64,000 bases of DNA, taken from positions 62,001 through 126,000 of the forward strand of contig NZ_CDDB01000028.1 of NCBI RefSeq assembly GCF_000820105.1, given 5' to 3'. This document shows, piece by piece, positions 38,125 to 48,007 of this stretch. The stretch comes from Aeromonas schubertii (GTDB lineage Bacteria > Pseudomonadota > Gammaproteobacteria > Enterobacterales > Aeromonadaceae). The translations under genes were made by a program, and so were the position numbers. The notes below the pieces were generated by a model. That model did no database searches, was not told the DNA's origin, and saw nothing but the letters and a program-made list of their open reading frames with translations. How positions within the stretch are numbered: the first letter of the stretch is position 1; every line of letters starts with the position of its first letter.

Positions 38125-39645
38125 ATGTGTGGCATTGTCGGTATTGTTGGCACTACTCCCGTTAACCAGGCGCTCTACGACGCCCTGACGGTGTTGCAAC
38201 ACAGGGGGCAGGATGCGGCCGGGATCGTGACCGTCGACGAGGGACACTTTCGGCAGCGCAAGGCCAATGGCCTGGTGAAGGATGTCTTCGAGGTGCGCCA
38301 CATGCAGCGCCTAAAGGGCCAAATGGGCATCGGTCATGTTCGCTATCCCACCGCCGGCAGCTCCAGCGCCGCCGAGGCCCAGCCCTTCTACGTCAACTCC
38401 CCCTACGGGTTGGCACTGGCCCACAACGGTAACCTGACCAATGCCCACTTCCTCAAAGAGGAGCAGTTCAAACGGGCGCGTCGCCACATCAACACCACCT
38501 CCGACTCCGAGGTGTTGCTCAACGTCCTGGCCCACGAGCTGGATCTGCTCGACAAGATCTCCCTCTCGCCGGACGATGTCTTCACCGCGGTGCGCCGTAC
38601 CCACGCACAGGTGCGCGGAGCCTACGCCGTGGTGACCCTCATCATCGGCCACGGCCTGCTGGCGTTTCGCGATCCCAACGGCATCCGTCCCCTGATCCTG
38701 GGGCGTCGCAGCGACGACAAGGGCCAGCTGGAGTACATGGTCGCCTCCGAGAGTGTGGCCCTCGACGCCATCGGTTTTGACACGGTGCGCGACGTCGCAC
38801 CGGGCGAGGCCATCTACATCACCGAACAGGGGCAGCTCTTCTCCATGCAGTGCAGCGAGGCGCCCCAGCACAGCCCTTGCATCTTCGAGTACGTCTACTT
38901 TGCCCGTCCCGACTCCTTTATCGACAAGGTCTCTGTCTACGGGGCGCGCCTCAACATGGGTCGCAAGCTGGGTGAAAAGATAGCCCGGGAGTGGGAGGAC
39001 CTCGACATCGACGTGGTGATCCCCATCCCCGAGACCTCCTGCGACATCGCCCTCGAGATCGCCCAGCGCCTCGAGCTGCCCTATCGCCAGGGGTTCGTGA
39101 AGAACCGCTACATTGGCCGTACCTTCATCATGCCGGGCCAGACCCAGCGCAAGAAGTCGGTGCGCCGCAAGCTCAACGCCATCAGCTCCGAGTTCAAGGG
39201 AAAGCGGGTGCTGCTGGTCGATGACTCTATCGTGCGCGGCACCACCTCGGAGCAGATCATCCAGATGGCCCGGGATGCCGGCGCCGCCAAGGTCTACTTC
39301 GCCTCTGCCGCCCCCGAGATCCGCTTCCCCAACGTCTACGGCATCGACATGCCGAGCGCCAACGAGCTGATTGCCCACGGCCGTGAGGTGGAGGAGATCT
39401 GTGCGCTGATCGGTGCCGATGGCCTCATCTTCCAGGATCTCGAGGATCTGCAGGAGGCGGTGCGCGAGCTCAATCCGGACCTGCGCCACTTCGAGACCTC
39501 GGTGTTCAACGGCCACTATGTGACCGCCGATGTGGATCAGGGTTACCTCGATCACCTCAATGCCATGCGCAGCGACGACAGCAAGGCGGTACGCGAGTGG
39601 CAGGAGGGGAGCAGTAACCTGGAGATCTTCAACGAAGGAAGTTGA
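38125..39645 (+). CDS. purF: Amidophosphoribosyltransferase
   Basis: First enzyme of purine synthesis: glutamine plus PRPP gives phosphoribosylamine. 506 residues. The mature N-terminal nucleophile cysteine follows Met in MCGIVGIVG; there is no propeptide, as in E. coli. The PRPP-binding motif [14 protein letters not shown] lies in the C-terminal phosphoribosyltransferase domain. Downstream of cvpA and probably under PurR control. Confidence 0.97.
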   Translation: MCGIVGIVGTTPVNQALYDALTVLQHRGQDAAGIVTVDEGHFRQRKANGLVKDVFEVRHMQRLKGQMGIGHVRYPTAGSSSAAEAQPFYVNSPYGLALAHNGNLTNAHFLKEEQFKRARRHINTTSDSEVLLNVLAHELDLLDKISLSPDDVFTAVRRTHAQVRGAYAVVTLIIGHGLLAFRDPNGIRPLILGRRSDDKGQLEYMVASESVALDAIGFDTVRDVAPGEAIYITEQGQLFSMQCSEAPQHSPCIFEYVYFARPDSFIDKVSVYGARLNMGRKLGEKIAREWEDLDIDVVIPIPETSCDIALEIAQRLELPYRQGFVKNRYIGRTFIMPGQTQRKKSVRRKLNAISSEFKGKRVLLVDDSIVRGTTSEQIIQMARDAGAAKVYFASAAPEIRFPNVYGIDMPSANELIAHGREVEEICALIGADGLIFQDLEDLQEAVRELNPDLRHFETSVFNGHYVTADVDQGYLDHLNAMRSDDSKAVREWQEGSSNLEIFNEGS

Positions 39646-39663
39646 GTCATCCGGGGCTGACAG

Positions 39664-39691
39664 CGGGAGTCTTCGGACTCCCGTTTTTCTT
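39664..39691 (+). terminator. Terminator after purF
   Basis: 8-bp stem CGGGAGTC/GACTCCCG with a TTCG tetraloop and TTTTTCTT. Confidence 0.92.
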
Positions 39692-39753
39692 GGTGGATGA
39701 TGGCAGATCCGCTAGGATAGCGGCCCCCTAGAGTAGCCGTGAGACACGATGTG

Positions 39754-40515
39754 ATGATGGATGAGTTGCTGGCGCCGGTGCGGGCCTTCCTGCAATGTGA
39801 GACCCCGGATGGCTGGATTGAGGTGGCCCGCCGGCCGGAGAGCCTGCCGGTGCTGCTGATCGATCACGCCAACTGCGAGACCAAGGCGGCCATGACGGCC
39901 CACAGCTTGGTTCGTCGCTACTGCCTGCCCAAGGGAAAACGCCATCTGTTGCCCAAACTCGATTTCTATCGGGAGTTGGAAGCCATTCCCGAGAAGGCCG
40001 AGGTGCTCGGCAAGCGGACCATGGGGGAGGGGGATCGCACCCTGTTTGCCGAGCTTGAGCGCAATCCCCTGCTGTTTCCCATGGTGCGGCTCATTCAGGA
40101 GGAGCTGCACCACTTCGAGCAGGTGCTGGAGATCATGACGGCCCGCAACATCCCCTATGAACCCGTCTCCGCCTCTCGTTATGCCCGTGGATTGATGCAG
40201 GCAGTGCGTACCCATGAGCCGGCGACCCTGGTCGACAAACTCATCATAGGGGCCTATATCGAGGCGCGTTCCTGCGAGCGATTTGCCCGGTTGGCGCCCT
40301 ACCTGGACGAGGAGCTGGGGCGCTTCTACGTCTCTTTGCTGCGCTCGGAGGCGCGCCATTATCAGGACTACCTGACCCTGGCCGAACAGTTTGCCAATGA
40401 GGATATCAGCGAGCGGGTGGCCTTCTTCGGCGCCCTGGAGGCGAGCCTGATCAATACCCCTGACGAGGAATTTCGGTTCCATAGCGGTCTTCCTGTCAGA
40501 TCTGACAGTTGTTGA
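39754..40515 (+). CDS. miaE: tRNA 2-methylthio-N6-isopentenyladenosine hydroxylase
   Basis: Non-haem diiron mono-oxygenase that hydroxylates ms2i6A37 to ms2io6A37 in tRNAs reading U-codons; absent from E. coli but present in Salmonella. About 253 residues, with diiron ligands in EELHHF (near residue 116-121) and EARSCERF, then LLRSEARHYQDYL near 197-209. The start is uncertain among ATGs at 39754 and 39757 and a GTG at 39739; no strong ribosome site was seen. Monocistronic, between two terminators. Confidence 0.94.
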   Translation: MMDELLAPVRAFLQCETPDGWIEVARRPESLPVLLIDHANCETKAAMTAHSLVRRYCLPKGKRHLLPKLDFYRELEAIPEKAEVLGKRTMGEGDRTLFAELERNPLLFPMVRLIQEELHHFEQVLEIMTARNIPYEPVSASRYARGLMQAVRTHEPATLVDKLIIGAYIEARSCERFARLAPYLDEELGRFYVSLLRSEARHYQDYLTLAEQFANEDISERVAFFGALEASLINTPDEEFRFHSGLPVRSDSC

Positions 40516-40583
40516 CGCGCGGTCCGACCACTACTCTTGTCAATGTTCCTACTACGAGCGACTCAATTTGTGTTTTTTCACTC

Positions 40584-40610
40584 AAGCCCGGCTTTGCCGG
40601 GCTTTTTTTC
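40584..40610 (+). terminator. Terminator after miaE
   Basis: 9-bp stem AAGCCCGGC/GCCGGGCTT with a TTT loop and a T run. Confidence 0.92.
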
Positions 40611-40625
40611 GTCGTAAAAAGCACT

Positions 40626-40646
40626 CGGGCCACATCAGGTGGCCCG
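40626..40646 (-). terminator. Terminator of the sap operon
   Basis: 8-bp stem CGGGCCAC/GTGGCCCG with a 5-base loop, 11 bases after the sapF stop. On the minus strand it is followed by AGTGCTTTTT. Confidence 0.75.
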
Positions 40647-40657
40647 TTTATTGCCGA

Positions 40658-41446
40658 TCAGCGCCGGTATTCGTTGTCGTAGTTCTGGATAAGGCGCTTG
40701 GTGACATCGTGCTGGGGATCGGCGAAGACCCGCAGGGTCTTGCCGCGTTCGACGATGCGTCCCTCGTGCATCACCAGTACCTCGTCACTGATGTGGCTCA
40801 CCACCCCCAGATCGTTGGCCACCATGATATAGCTCAGCCCCATGCGCTCCTGCATCTCGAGCAGCAGGTTGATCATCTGGGAGCGCACCGAGATGTCGAG
40901 GGTGGCCAGGGTCTCGTCGGCAACCACGATAAGGGGATTGAGGATGATGGCCCGGGCCAGGGCGACCCGCTGTTTCTGCCCCGCCGCCAGCATGGAGGGG
41001 TAGAAGAGGGCGTGGTCAGGCAGCAGCCCAACCTGACGCAGGGTCTGCATGACGCGAGCCTCCCGCTCCTCCTCGCTGAGGCTGGTATTGAGGCGCAGGG
41101 GCGTCTCCAGGATGCGACCAATGCGCAGCTTGGGATTGAGGGAGGAGTTGGGGTCCTGAAAGATCATCCGCAGCAGCTTGCAGCGGGTCTGATAGTCCCC
41201 ATGCACCATGGGTTCGCCGTTGATGCGGATCTCGCCGCTGCTGGGCTCCACCACTCCGGCCAGGATCTTGGCCAGGGTGCTCTTGCCAGAGCCCGCTTCA
41301 CCGACGATGGCCAGGGTCTGGCCCACATCGAGATCGAAGGAGAGAGGCTTGATGGCCTCCACAGTTTGGCGTCGAAAGAGGCCAATTCGGTTGTGGAAGG
41401 TCTTGCTCAGACCCCGGACCTGTAGCAGGGCACTCTCTTCACTCAC
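40658..41446 (-). CDS. sapF: Peptide/polyamine ABC transporter ATPase SapF
   Basis: 262-residue ATPase of the Sap system with Walker [13 protein letters not shown] near residues 50-61 and Walker [16 protein letters not shown]. The signature region reads [15 protein letters not shown], with AAGQ in place of LSGGQ, a known trait of SapF-like subunits. It overlaps sapD by four bases and ends the operon. Confidence 0.93.
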   Translation of the reverse strand: MSEESALLQVRGLSKTFHNRIGLFRRQTVEAIKPLSFDLDVGQTLAIVGEAGSGKSTLAKILAGVVEPSSGEIRINGEPMVHGDYQTRCKLLRMIFQDPNSSLNPKLRIGRILETPLRLNTSLSEEEREARVMQTLRQVGLLPDHALFYPSMLAAGQKQRVALARAIILNPLIVVADETLATLDISVRSQMINLLLEMQERMGLSYIMVANDLGVVSHISDEVLVMHEGRIVERGKTLRVFADPQHDVTKRLIQNYDNEYRR

Positions 41447-42441
41447 TTCTTGCTCTCCTCGAGGTTCAGGGGGAAGTGGCAGCTGAACTGGTGGCCCTTG
41501 ATCTTGACCATGACAGGGGTCTGCACACAGAGCTTCTGGGCATAGGGGCAGCGGGGGCCCAGGCGGCAGCCGATGGGCAGATGCTGCAGGGGGGGGATAA
41601 CCCCGGGCAGGGTATGCAGCCTCGCCTTGTGGCGCACCAGTTCGTCAAAGTCCGGGCTCGACTTGAGCAGGGCGTCGGTATAGGGGTGGTGGGGGGCCTC
41701 CAGGATCTGCTCCCGGGTGCCCACCTCCACCATCTGGCCGCAATACATGACGTTGATGTTGTCGGTCAGGTTGGCGATGGCGTCGATGTCGTTGCTGATG
41801 AGCAGGATGGTGGTATTGCCCAGCTTGTTCATCTTGTCGAGCAGGCGCAGGATCTGTGATTCCGCCGTCGCCTCCATGGTGTTGGTCGGCTCATCGGCCA
41901 CCAACAGGCGCGGCTGGTTGGCGATGGCCATGGCGATCATCACCTTCTGGCAGACACCGTCAGAGAGCTCATGGGGATAGGCGCGCATCACCTTCTTGTG
42001 ATCTTTTATCCCCACCCGGTGCAGCAAGGCGACCGCCTGTTTCTTGCGCCACTGGAAGCGCTGCCAGAAGCGCCCCTCGAAGGCCTCGGTCGGGATCGCC
42101 TCTTCGAGTTGGACGCCTATCTCTTCGGAGGGGTCCAGGCTGCTGACCGGGTCCTGGAAGATCATGGCGATCTCGCGTCCCATCAGCTTGCGCCGGGCCT
42201 TGGGCTCCATGGTCAGCAAGTCGTGATCGTTAAAGCGCATGCGATCGGCCCGTACCGTCCAGTTATCCTTGGCCAGCCCCATGATCACCTTGGCAATCAG
42301 GCTCTTGCCAGAGCCCGACTCGCCCACCAGGCCGCGGATCTCACCCTCGGCCAGCGTCAGGCTCACCTTGTCCACCACCTTGACCTTCCCCTGGGGGGTA
42401 TCGATCTCGATGGTGAGGTTGCGAATATCGAGCAGCGGCAT
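41443..42441 (-). CDS. sapD: Peptide/polyamine ABC transporter ATPase SapD
   Basis: 332-residue ATPase of the oligopeptide family with Walker [13 protein letters not shown] near residues 40-51, an unusual signature [16 protein letters not shown] and the Walker [13 protein letters not shown], then a C-terminal region with cysteines ([14 protein letters not shown]) typical of Opp/Dpp ATPases. In enterics SapD also supports Trk potassium uptake. Its ATG shares its last base with the sapC stop. Confidence 0.94.
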   Translation of the reverse strand: MPLLDIRNLTIEIDTPQGKVKVVDKVSLTLAEGEIRGLVGESGSGKSLIAKVIMGLAKDNWTVRADRMRFNDHDLLTMEPKARRKLMGREIAMIFQDPVSSLDPSEEIGVQLEEAIPTEAFEGRFWQRFQWRKKQAVALLHRVGIKDHKKVMRAYPHELSDGVCQKVMIAMAIANQPRLLVADEPTNTMEATAESQILRLLDKMNKLGNTTILLISNDIDAIANLTDNINVMYCGQMVEVGTREQILEAPHHPYTDALLKSSPDFDELVRHKARLHTLPGVIPPLQHLPIGCRLGPRCPYAQKLCVQTPVMVKIKGHQFSCHFPLNLEESKK

Positions 42442-43328
42442 CAGTCCTCCCCCTCTTTGAGCGCTTCGCGGATCCCTTCACCCACCATGTTGGTGACCAG
42501 CACGCTAAAGAAGATGGCGATGCCGGGCAGGGTGACGGTCCAGGGAGCGAGATAGACCAGGTCCCCGGACTCGGCGAGCATGGCGCCCCATTCGGGATGG
42601 GGAGACTGGGCTCCGAGGCCGAGAAACCCCACCGCCGAGATGTCGAGAATGGCCGCCGACAGGGCACGGGTGGTCTGGGTGACCAGGGTATCGACGATAT
42701 TGGGCAGAACCGCCAGACGCAGGATGCGAAGGGGAGGAGAGCCATCGAGCTGGCTCGCGATAATGTACTCCTTCTGCATCTCGGCGTGCACCGCGTTGTG
42801 GGTGGCGCGGATAAATTGGGGGATGAGTGCGAGGGTGATGGCGATCAGGGTGTTGCCGAGGCCGGGTCCCAGGATGGCCACCATGATGATGGCCAGCAAG
42901 AGCGACGGAATGGAGAGCAGGGTGTCGAGCAGGTGATTGAGCACGCTCGATTTGATCCCTCGGGTCATGCCGCCGAGGATGCCGATCCCGGTGCCCAGCA
43001 ACAGGGCGACCACCACGGCCAGCAAGGCGCAACCGAAAGTAAGCCTGGCGCCGACCACCAGGCGAGAGAGGATGTCTCGCCCCAGATCGTCGGTGCCGAG
43101 AAAATAGTCGATGCTCCCCATGGTCGACCAGGAGGGGGGCATCAAGAGGGCATTGCTGTGTTGCTCATCGATGCCGTAGGGCACCAGCCAGGGACCTATC
43201 AGGGTGACGGCAAGGAGCCCCAGCAGACACCAGAAGGCCGCCATGGAGAGGGGTTTCTTGCGAAACGAGGCCCAGGTCTGCTCGATGGGCGAGAGGATCC
43301 GCAGCTCCGGGTAGAGATTATCTTGCAT
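42441..43328 (-). CDS. sapC: Sap ABC transporter permease SapC
   Basis: 295-residue permease of the OppC/DppC type with an N-terminal helix, about five further helices and the binding-protein-dependent transport motif ([20 protein letters not shown]; the usual EAA loop). Overlaps sapB by 11 bases and sapD by one base, so translation is coupled. Confidence 0.94.
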   Translation of the reverse strand: MQDNLYPELRILSPIEQTWASFRKKPLSMAAFWCLLGLLAVTLIGPWLVPYGIDEQHSNALLMPPSWSTMGSIDYFLGTDDLGRDILSRLVVGARLTFGCALLAVVVALLLGTGIGILGGMTRGIKSSVLNHLLDTLLSIPSLLLAIIMVAILGPGLGNTLIAITLALIPQFIRATHNAVHAEMQKEYIIASQLDGSPPLRILRLAVLPNIVDTLVTQTTRALSAAILDISAVGFLGLGAQSPHPEWGAMLAESGDLVYLAPWTVTLPGIAIFFSVLVTNMVGEGIREALKEGED

Positions 43329-44271
43329 ACAACTCCTTGCGGCGCACCGGATAGATCAGGGTGGCCAGCAGCTCGGTCACCACGTTGGCGAGGATCACAA
43401 AACTGGCCACCACCAGCGTGCCTCCCTGGATGGCGGCATAGTCCTGCAGGGCGATGCTGCTCACCAGCCAGCGGCCGATCCCGGGCCAGTCGAAGATCAC
43501 CTCGGTGATCATGGCGGCGGTCAGCATGCTGCCAAATTGCAGGCCGAGCAGGGGGATGACGGGGGGAAGGGCATTCTTGAGCCCATGGCGCCAGACGATC
43601 TGGGCCCGGGACAGGCCGCGGCTTGCCGCCGCCTTCACATAGTTTTGCTTCATCACCACGATGAGGGCGCTGCGGACATGGCGGATCACCTCTGTGGTGG
43701 GAACGATGGCCAGCACCAGGCAGGGCAGCACCATGTGGCGCAGGGCATCCATCAGGGCCTCATGACGCCAGGGCTGGTCACTCAGAAGAATATCGAGCAG
43801 AGGAACGCCGGTGAGAGAGGGAAGATCGTAGCGCAGGTCCAGCTGGCCCGACGAGGGGAGCCAACCCAGCTCGAGGGAGAAAAACGACACCGCCAGCAGG
43901 GCGAGCCAGAAGATGGGGACCGAATAGCCGATGAAGGCTCCCCCCATGATGGCCACATCGATCCCCTTGCCCTGGTTGAGGCCTGCCAGCGCCCCCAGAG
44001 GGACGCCCAGCAGCAGCGAAATGATGAAGGCGCTGAAGCACAGCAGCAGGGTCACCGGGAAATAGCGCTCGATAAGCTCGAGTACCGGCAGCCCCGAGGC
44101 CTGGGAGAGACCAAAGTCTCCCGACAGGATGCGCGCCAGGTACTCCGGATAGCCGCTGAGCAGGGGAAGCTCCTGACTGAGCAGGCGATGACCGAGCAGA
44201 TAGGCGACCAGAGTCAGCACCAGTATGGTGATCAGCAGCAGGCTGATGCGACGCAAGGTGTAGATCAGCAT
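43318..44271 (-). CDS. sapB: Sap ABC transporter permease SapB
   Basis: 317-residue permease of the OppB/DppB type. N-terminal helix MLIYTLRRISLLLITILVL, conserved loop MKQNYVKAAASRGLSRAQIV and C-terminal PGIGRWLVSSI. It starts 3 bases after sapA. Confidence 0.94.
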   Translation of the reverse strand: MLIYTLRRISLLLITILVLTLVAYLLGHRLLSQELPLLSGYPEYLARILSGDFGLSQASGLPVLELIERYFPVTLLLCFSAFIISLLLGVPLGALAGLNQGKGIDVAIMGGAFIGYSVPIFWLALLAVSFFSLELGWLPSSGQLDLRYDLPSLTGVPLLDILLSDQPWRHEALMDALRHMVLPCLVLAIVPTTEVIRHVRSALIVVMKQNYVKAAASRGLSRAQIVWRHGLKNALPPVIPLLGLQFGSMLTAAMITEVIFDWPGIGRWLVSSIALQDYAAIQGGTLVVASFVILANVVTELLATLIYPVRRKELYAR

Positions 44272-44274
44272 GTT

Positions 44275-45879
44275 TTAGTCCCGATAGGCTCTGTTAAAGA
44301 GGGTGCCACCCAGTGGGTTCATCTGCACACCCTGAATGTCGTGGCGACTGGCCTGGGTTTGCAGGGCATGGGCCAGGGGGATGAGAGGCATCTCCTCGGC
44401 CAGCACCTTCTGGGCGTAATAGTAGTTTCGAATGCGAAAGCCGAGCTGTTGGGTGCTGACGGCATCGTCGAGCAACTGCTCGAAGGAGGGGCTGCACCAG
44501 CGGCTCATGTTGCTGCCGCTGGCGATGGCCTGACAACCGAGCAGTTGGCGAAAGAAGTTGTCCGGGTCGCTGCTGTCGGCTTGCCAGCCACCGAGCACCG
44601 CATCGTAGCGCCCATTGTCGACCGCGTTGTCGAGCACCGCCTGTTCGAGCTTCTGGATCTTCACCTTCACCCCGAGGGCGGCCAGATCGTTGCGGATCAA
44701 CTGGGCCGTCTTGAGGGGATCGGGGTTGTAGGAGCGCGAGCCGACCGGGGCGAGCAGTCGCATCTCGAATCCCTTGGCGACGCCGGCCTCTTTGAGCAGT
44801 TTGCGGGCGGCTGCCAGATCGCTCTGTACCGGTGGCAGCGCCGGATCGAAGCCCCAGGAGAGGGGGGGCAGCAGGCTGCGAGCCGGCTCACCGGTGTTGT
44901 AGTAGACCGCATGCAACAGGTTGCTGCGGTTGATGGCAAGAGCCAGGGCCTGACGCACCTTGGCATTGTTGAGGGGAGGCTGGCGTGTATTGAGGGCCAG
45001 GAAGGCCACGTTCATCCCCGATTGTACCGAGAGACTCAGATCGTTGTGAGCCTGGATCACCGCGATCTGGCTGGCGGCCGGATAGCTCATCACATCGCAT
45101 TCGCCTGTGAGCAGCTTGGTCAGGCGCTTGGCCGAGCGGGGGGTAATGTCGAAGATGAGCTGCGCGGTGCGAGCCGGCCCCTTCCAGTAGGCCTCGTGGC
45201 GCAGATAGCGGATAAATTGATGATCCCGATACTCCCCGAGGCGATAGGGGCCCGTGCCTACCGGGGCCTTGTCGACGCGATCCGGGGTCCCGGCCAACAG
45301 CATCTTCTCGGCATATTCGCTCGAGAGGATCACCGAGCTGGCACTGGCCAGATCGGCCAGGAAGGCGGCGTTGGGGCGCTCCAGATCAAATTCGACCACC
45401 CGATCCGAGCGCTTGTGCACCCCCTTGATAAGCTTGTCCAGCCCCAGATTCTTGAAGAAGGGGTAGCGACCCCCCGAGACGTGATAGTAGGGGTGGCGCG
45501 GATCCAGTACCCGGGAGAAGCTGAAGATCACATCATCTGCATCGAGCGGACGCGTCGGCACGAAGTCCGGGGTCGCGTGGAACATCACCCCTTTGCGCAG
45601 GGTGAAGCGATAGCGCAGACCGTCTTCGCTGACCGACCACTCGGTGGCGAGGGCGGGCTCCAGGGAGAGGGTGATGGGGTTGAGCTCCAGCAGCCTGTCG
45701 TAGAGGGGATAGGAGACGGCATCGAGGGTGGTGCCGAGATTGGTCAGCTGGGGATTGAAGGTCTGGGGTGAGCCTTCCGAGCAGTAGATCAATCCCTCAG
45801 GCCGGTTTTCGGCCCCTTGCGCCTGGGCGCAGGCGATCAGCAGGCTGCAGGCGAGCAGCAGCGGTTTGTTGGTGATCAT
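44275..45879 (-). CDS. sapA: Sap ABC transporter substrate-binding protein SapA
   Basis: 534-residue periplasmic binding protein of the DppA/OppA family with a signal peptide of about 22 residues (LLLACSLLIACAQAQG). Contains the family segments YPLYDRLLELNP and APVGTGPYRLGEY. The Sap system gives resistance to antimicrobial peptides in Salmonella and Haemophilus, and E. coli SapBCDF exports putrescine. sapA begins 24 bases after pspF on the same strand, so pspF and sap may share transcripts; there is no terminator in the gap. Confidence 0.94.
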   Translation of the reverse strand: MITNKPLLLACSLLIACAQAQGAENRPEGLIYCSEGSPQTFNPQLTNLGTTLDAVSYPLYDRLLELNPITLSLEPALATEWSVSEDGLRYRFTLRKGVMFHATPDFVPTRPLDADDVIFSFSRVLDPRHPYYHVSGGRYPFFKNLGLDKLIKGVHKRSDRVVEFDLERPNAAFLADLASASSVILSSEYAEKMLLAGTPDRVDKAPVGTGPYRLGEYRDHQFIRYLRHEAYWKGPARTAQLIFDITPRSAKRLTKLLTGECDVMSYPAASQIAVIQAHNDLSLSVQSGMNVAFLALNTRQPPLNNAKVRQALALAINRSNLLHAVYYNTGEPARSLLPPLSWGFDPALPPVQSDLAAARKLLKEAGVAKGFEMRLLAPVGSRSYNPDPLKTAQLIRNDLAALGVKVKIQKLEQAVLDNAVDNGRYDAVLGGWQADSSDPDNFFRQLLGCQAIASGSNMSRWCSPSFEQLLDDAVSTQQLGFRIRNYYYAQKVLAEEMPLIPLAHALQTQASRHDIQGVQMNPLGGTLFNRAYRD

Positions 45880-45903
45880 GGTTCAACCGTAGTGTGAAAT
45901 GGC

Positions 45904-46905
45904 TCAGGCATCGTCGCCATCTTGCAGCCGATATTTGCGTATCATGCCACGAAACTGGTGATAACTCAGCTCGAGCAGGTCGGCAGCCTTGCGCTGGTTG
46001 TACTGTGCCGTGCTCATCGCCTGCTTGATAAGCCCCACCTCGAAGGCGGCCACCGCCTCCTTCAGCGGGAGCGGCAGGGCCAGACTCTCCCCTTCGGGTG
46101 CCTGCACCTGTCCCGGACGGCGGGGACGCCACGGCGAATCAAACGGGTCCAGTACCAGCTCTGCGATAGGCTCCTGGCTGTGGCCGTGGCGATAGAGGCT
46201 GCGCTCGACCACGTTCTTGAGTTCGCGCACGTTGCCCGGCCAATGATAGTCGCGCAGGGTCTGACGCACCCGGGGGGAGAAGCCCGGGAAGAGCTCGAGT
46301 TCGAGCTCCCGGGCCATCTGCAGGGCAAAATGGTCGGCCAAGAGCGGTATATCCTCGGGGCGTTCACGCAGGGGGGGCAAGGTTATTACATCGAAGGCGA
46401 GGCGATCCAGCAGGTCGTGACGAAATTTTCCATCGTCGGCCAGGCGGGGCAGATCCTCGTTGGTGGCGCAGATGAGGCGCACGTCCACCTTGACCGGTCG
46501 GGTGCCCCCGACGCGCTCGAACTCCCCGTATTCGATGACCCGCAGCAGCTTCTCCTGCACCCGGGCCGAACTGGTGGCCAGCTCGTCGAGAAAGAGGCTG
46601 CCCCCGTCGGCACGCTCGAAGCGCCCCTGATGGCGCTTGCTGGCGCCGGTAAAGGAGCCGGCCTCGTGGCCAAACAGCTCGGTCTCGAGCAGCGTCTCGC
46701 TCAGGGTGGCGCAGTTGATGGCGATAAACTCCTGATCCCAGCGGCTCGAGAGATAGTGGAGGCGGTGGGCGATGAGCTCCTTGCCGGTGCCCCGCTCGCC
46801 GATGATGAGCACGGGCTTGCGCAGGGGGGCGAGGCGGGAGACCTGCTCGATCACCTCGAGGAAGGCATTGGACTCTCCGAGCAGGCTTTCCATGGCCGGT
46901 TGCAT
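45904..46905 (-). CDS. pspF: Psp operon transcriptional activator PspF
   Basis: Sigma-54 enhancer-binding protein of 333 residues with no receiver domain: AAA+ domain from residue 1 and a C-terminal Fis-type helix-turn-helix (QRKAADLLELSYHQFRGMIRK). Walker A GERGTGKE is at 36-43. The sigma-54-contact loop reads GSFTGA at residues 83-88, rather than the usual GAFTGA of E. coli PspF. PspA normally inhibits PspF by direct binding. The ATG at 46905 (AAGGAG upstream) is preferred to an in-frame extension. Divergent from pspA. Confidence 0.95.
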   Translation of the reverse strand: MQPAMESLLGESNAFLEVIEQVSRLAPLRKPVLIIGERGTGKELIAHRLHYLSSRWDQEFIAINCATLSETLLETELFGHEAGSFTGASKRHQGRFERADGGSLFLDELATSSARVQEKLLRVIEYGEFERVGGTRPVKVDVRLICATNEDLPRLADDGKFRHDLLDRLAFDVITLPPLRERPEDIPLLADHFALQMARELELELFPGFSPRVRQTLRDYHWPGNVRELKNVVERSLYRHGHSQEPIAELVLDPFDSPWRPRRPGQVQAPEGESLALPLPLKEAVAAFEVGLIKQAMSTAQYNQRKAADLLELSYHQFRGMIRKYRLQDGDDA

Positions 46906-46926
46906 TGGGGCTCCTTGGTCAGTTGA

Positions 46927-46939
46927 ACCAACAGTTGGT
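46927..46939. promoter_or_regulatory. Candidate PspF upstream activating site
   Basis: ACCAAC-A-GTTGGT, a perfect palindrome 90-100 bases upstream of the psp sigma-54 promoter and just before pspF, where activation of pspA and autoregulation of pspF would meet. Confidence 0.5.
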
Positions 46940-46996
46940 CTATTTAACCACGTTGCTCTAATTGTCACCAGTGCTACAGGGGTGTTAGGCTTGATA

Positions 46997-47009
46997 AATC
47001 AAGGCATTA
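46997..47009. promoter_or_regulatory. IHF binding site consensus
   Basis: AATCAAGGCATTA fits WATCAANNNNTTR exactly. It lies between the activator palindrome and the sigma-54 promoter, as in the E. coli psp control region. Confidence 0.7.
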
Positions 47010-47025
47010 AGAAGATATACCGAGT

Positions 47026-47041
47026 TGGCACAGCCCTTGCT
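47026..47041 (+). promoter_or_regulatory. Sigma-54 promoter of pspABC
   Basis: TGGCAC-AGCCC-TTGCT is a full match to the -24/-12 consensus, about 55 bases before the pspA start. Confidence 0.92.
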
Positions 47042-47095
47042 GTTGGCTAGAGCACTGGATTATGCCAACCCGTGAACGTACAACAGGAGTCTACA

Positions 47096-47767
47096 ATGGG
47101 CATTTTTTCCCGGCTTGCCGACATCATCAACTCTAACCTCTCTGCCCTGCTCGACAAGGCGGAGGATCCCCAGAAAATGGTGCGTCTGATCATCCAGGAG
47201 ATGGAGGATGAGCTGGTGAAGGAGCGCTCCAACCTGGCCCGCTTCCTCGCCAATCAGAAAGAGCTTGACCGCCAGATCGCCCGCCACGAGGAGGAGGTGC
47301 AGGCCTGGCAGGAGAAGGCCGAGCTGGCGCTGACCAAGGGGCGTGAGGATCTGGCCCGTGCCGCCCTCATCGAGAAGAAGAAGCAGGGCGAGGTGGTGGA
47401 GGCGCTCGGTCGTGAGCTGGCCGCCGCCGACGCCGGTATCGCCAAGCTGAGCGAGGAGATAAGCCAGCTACAAGCCAAGCTGGAAGATGCCCGAGCCAGG
47501 CAGAAGGCGATGACCCTGCGCAGCGAGGCGGCCAGCAGCCGTATCAGCGTCCAGAGCACTCTGGAGCGGGGTAGCGGCCAGGCCGCCATGGAGAAGTTCG
47601 ACCGCATGGAGCGTCGTATCGACGAGATGGAGGCCCGTGCCGATCTGGGGGCCGACCGCTCCCTCAAGGCCCAGTTTGCCGAGCTGGAGGTCGACGATCA
47701 GATAAGTCGTGAACTGGAGGCCCTGCGCAGTAAACTCGGTCAGGGCGACAACAAGCAAGGGGAGTAA
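47096..47767 (+). CDS. pspA: Phage shock protein A
   Basis: 223-residue coiled-coil protein of the PspA/IM30/ESCRT-III family that coats damaged inner membrane and holds PspF inactive without stress. N-terminal amphipathic helix MGIFSRLADIINSNL, then long heptad helices throughout (DPQKMVRLIIQEMEDELVK). The ATG at 47096 has CAGGAG before it; the in-frame start at 47072 is less likely. Confidence 0.97.
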   Translation: MGIFSRLADIINSNLSALLDKAEDPQKMVRLIIQEMEDELVKERSNLARFLANQKELDRQIARHEEEVQAWQEKAELALTKGREDLARAALIEKKKQGEVVEALGRELAAADAGIAKLSEEISQLQAKLEDARARQKAMTLRSEAASSRISVQSTLERGSGQAAMEKFDRMERRIDEMEARADLGADRSLKAQFAELEVDDQISRELEALRSKLGQGDNKQGE

Positions 47768-47770
47768 AGG

Positions 47771-48007
47771 ATGGAAGATCTGCTCGGAATTTTGATGATC
47801 CCCATGGTGGTCTTCATGGTGGTGGTGGCGCCTATCTGGCTCATCCTTCACTACCGTGCCAAGGGGCGTCTGGGGGAGGGGTTGGCCGAGGAGGAGCGGA
47901 TGCAGCTCCATGGCCTCGTCAGCCGTGCCGAGAAGATGCAGGAGCGTGTCGCCGCCCTCGAGTCGATCCTCGACTCTGAGGTACCGGGCTGGAGGAGCCG
48001 CGTATGA
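47771..48007 (+). CDS. pspB: Phage shock protein B
   Basis: 78-residue inner-membrane protein: one N-terminal helix (about 5-27) and a coiled coil. With PspC it senses membrane stress and releases PspF from PspA. Three bases after pspA; its end overlaps pspC by four bases. Confidence 0.95.
   Translation: MEDLLGILMIPMVVFMVVVAPIWLILHYRAKGRLGEGLAEEERMQLHGLVSRAEKMQERVAALESILDSEVPGWRSRV

Noticed and set aside
43537-45771. 744-codon plus-strand frame opposite sapA and sapB
   Set aside because: Antisense shadow created by codon bias; the translation has no domain-like features and sapA/sapB are clear.
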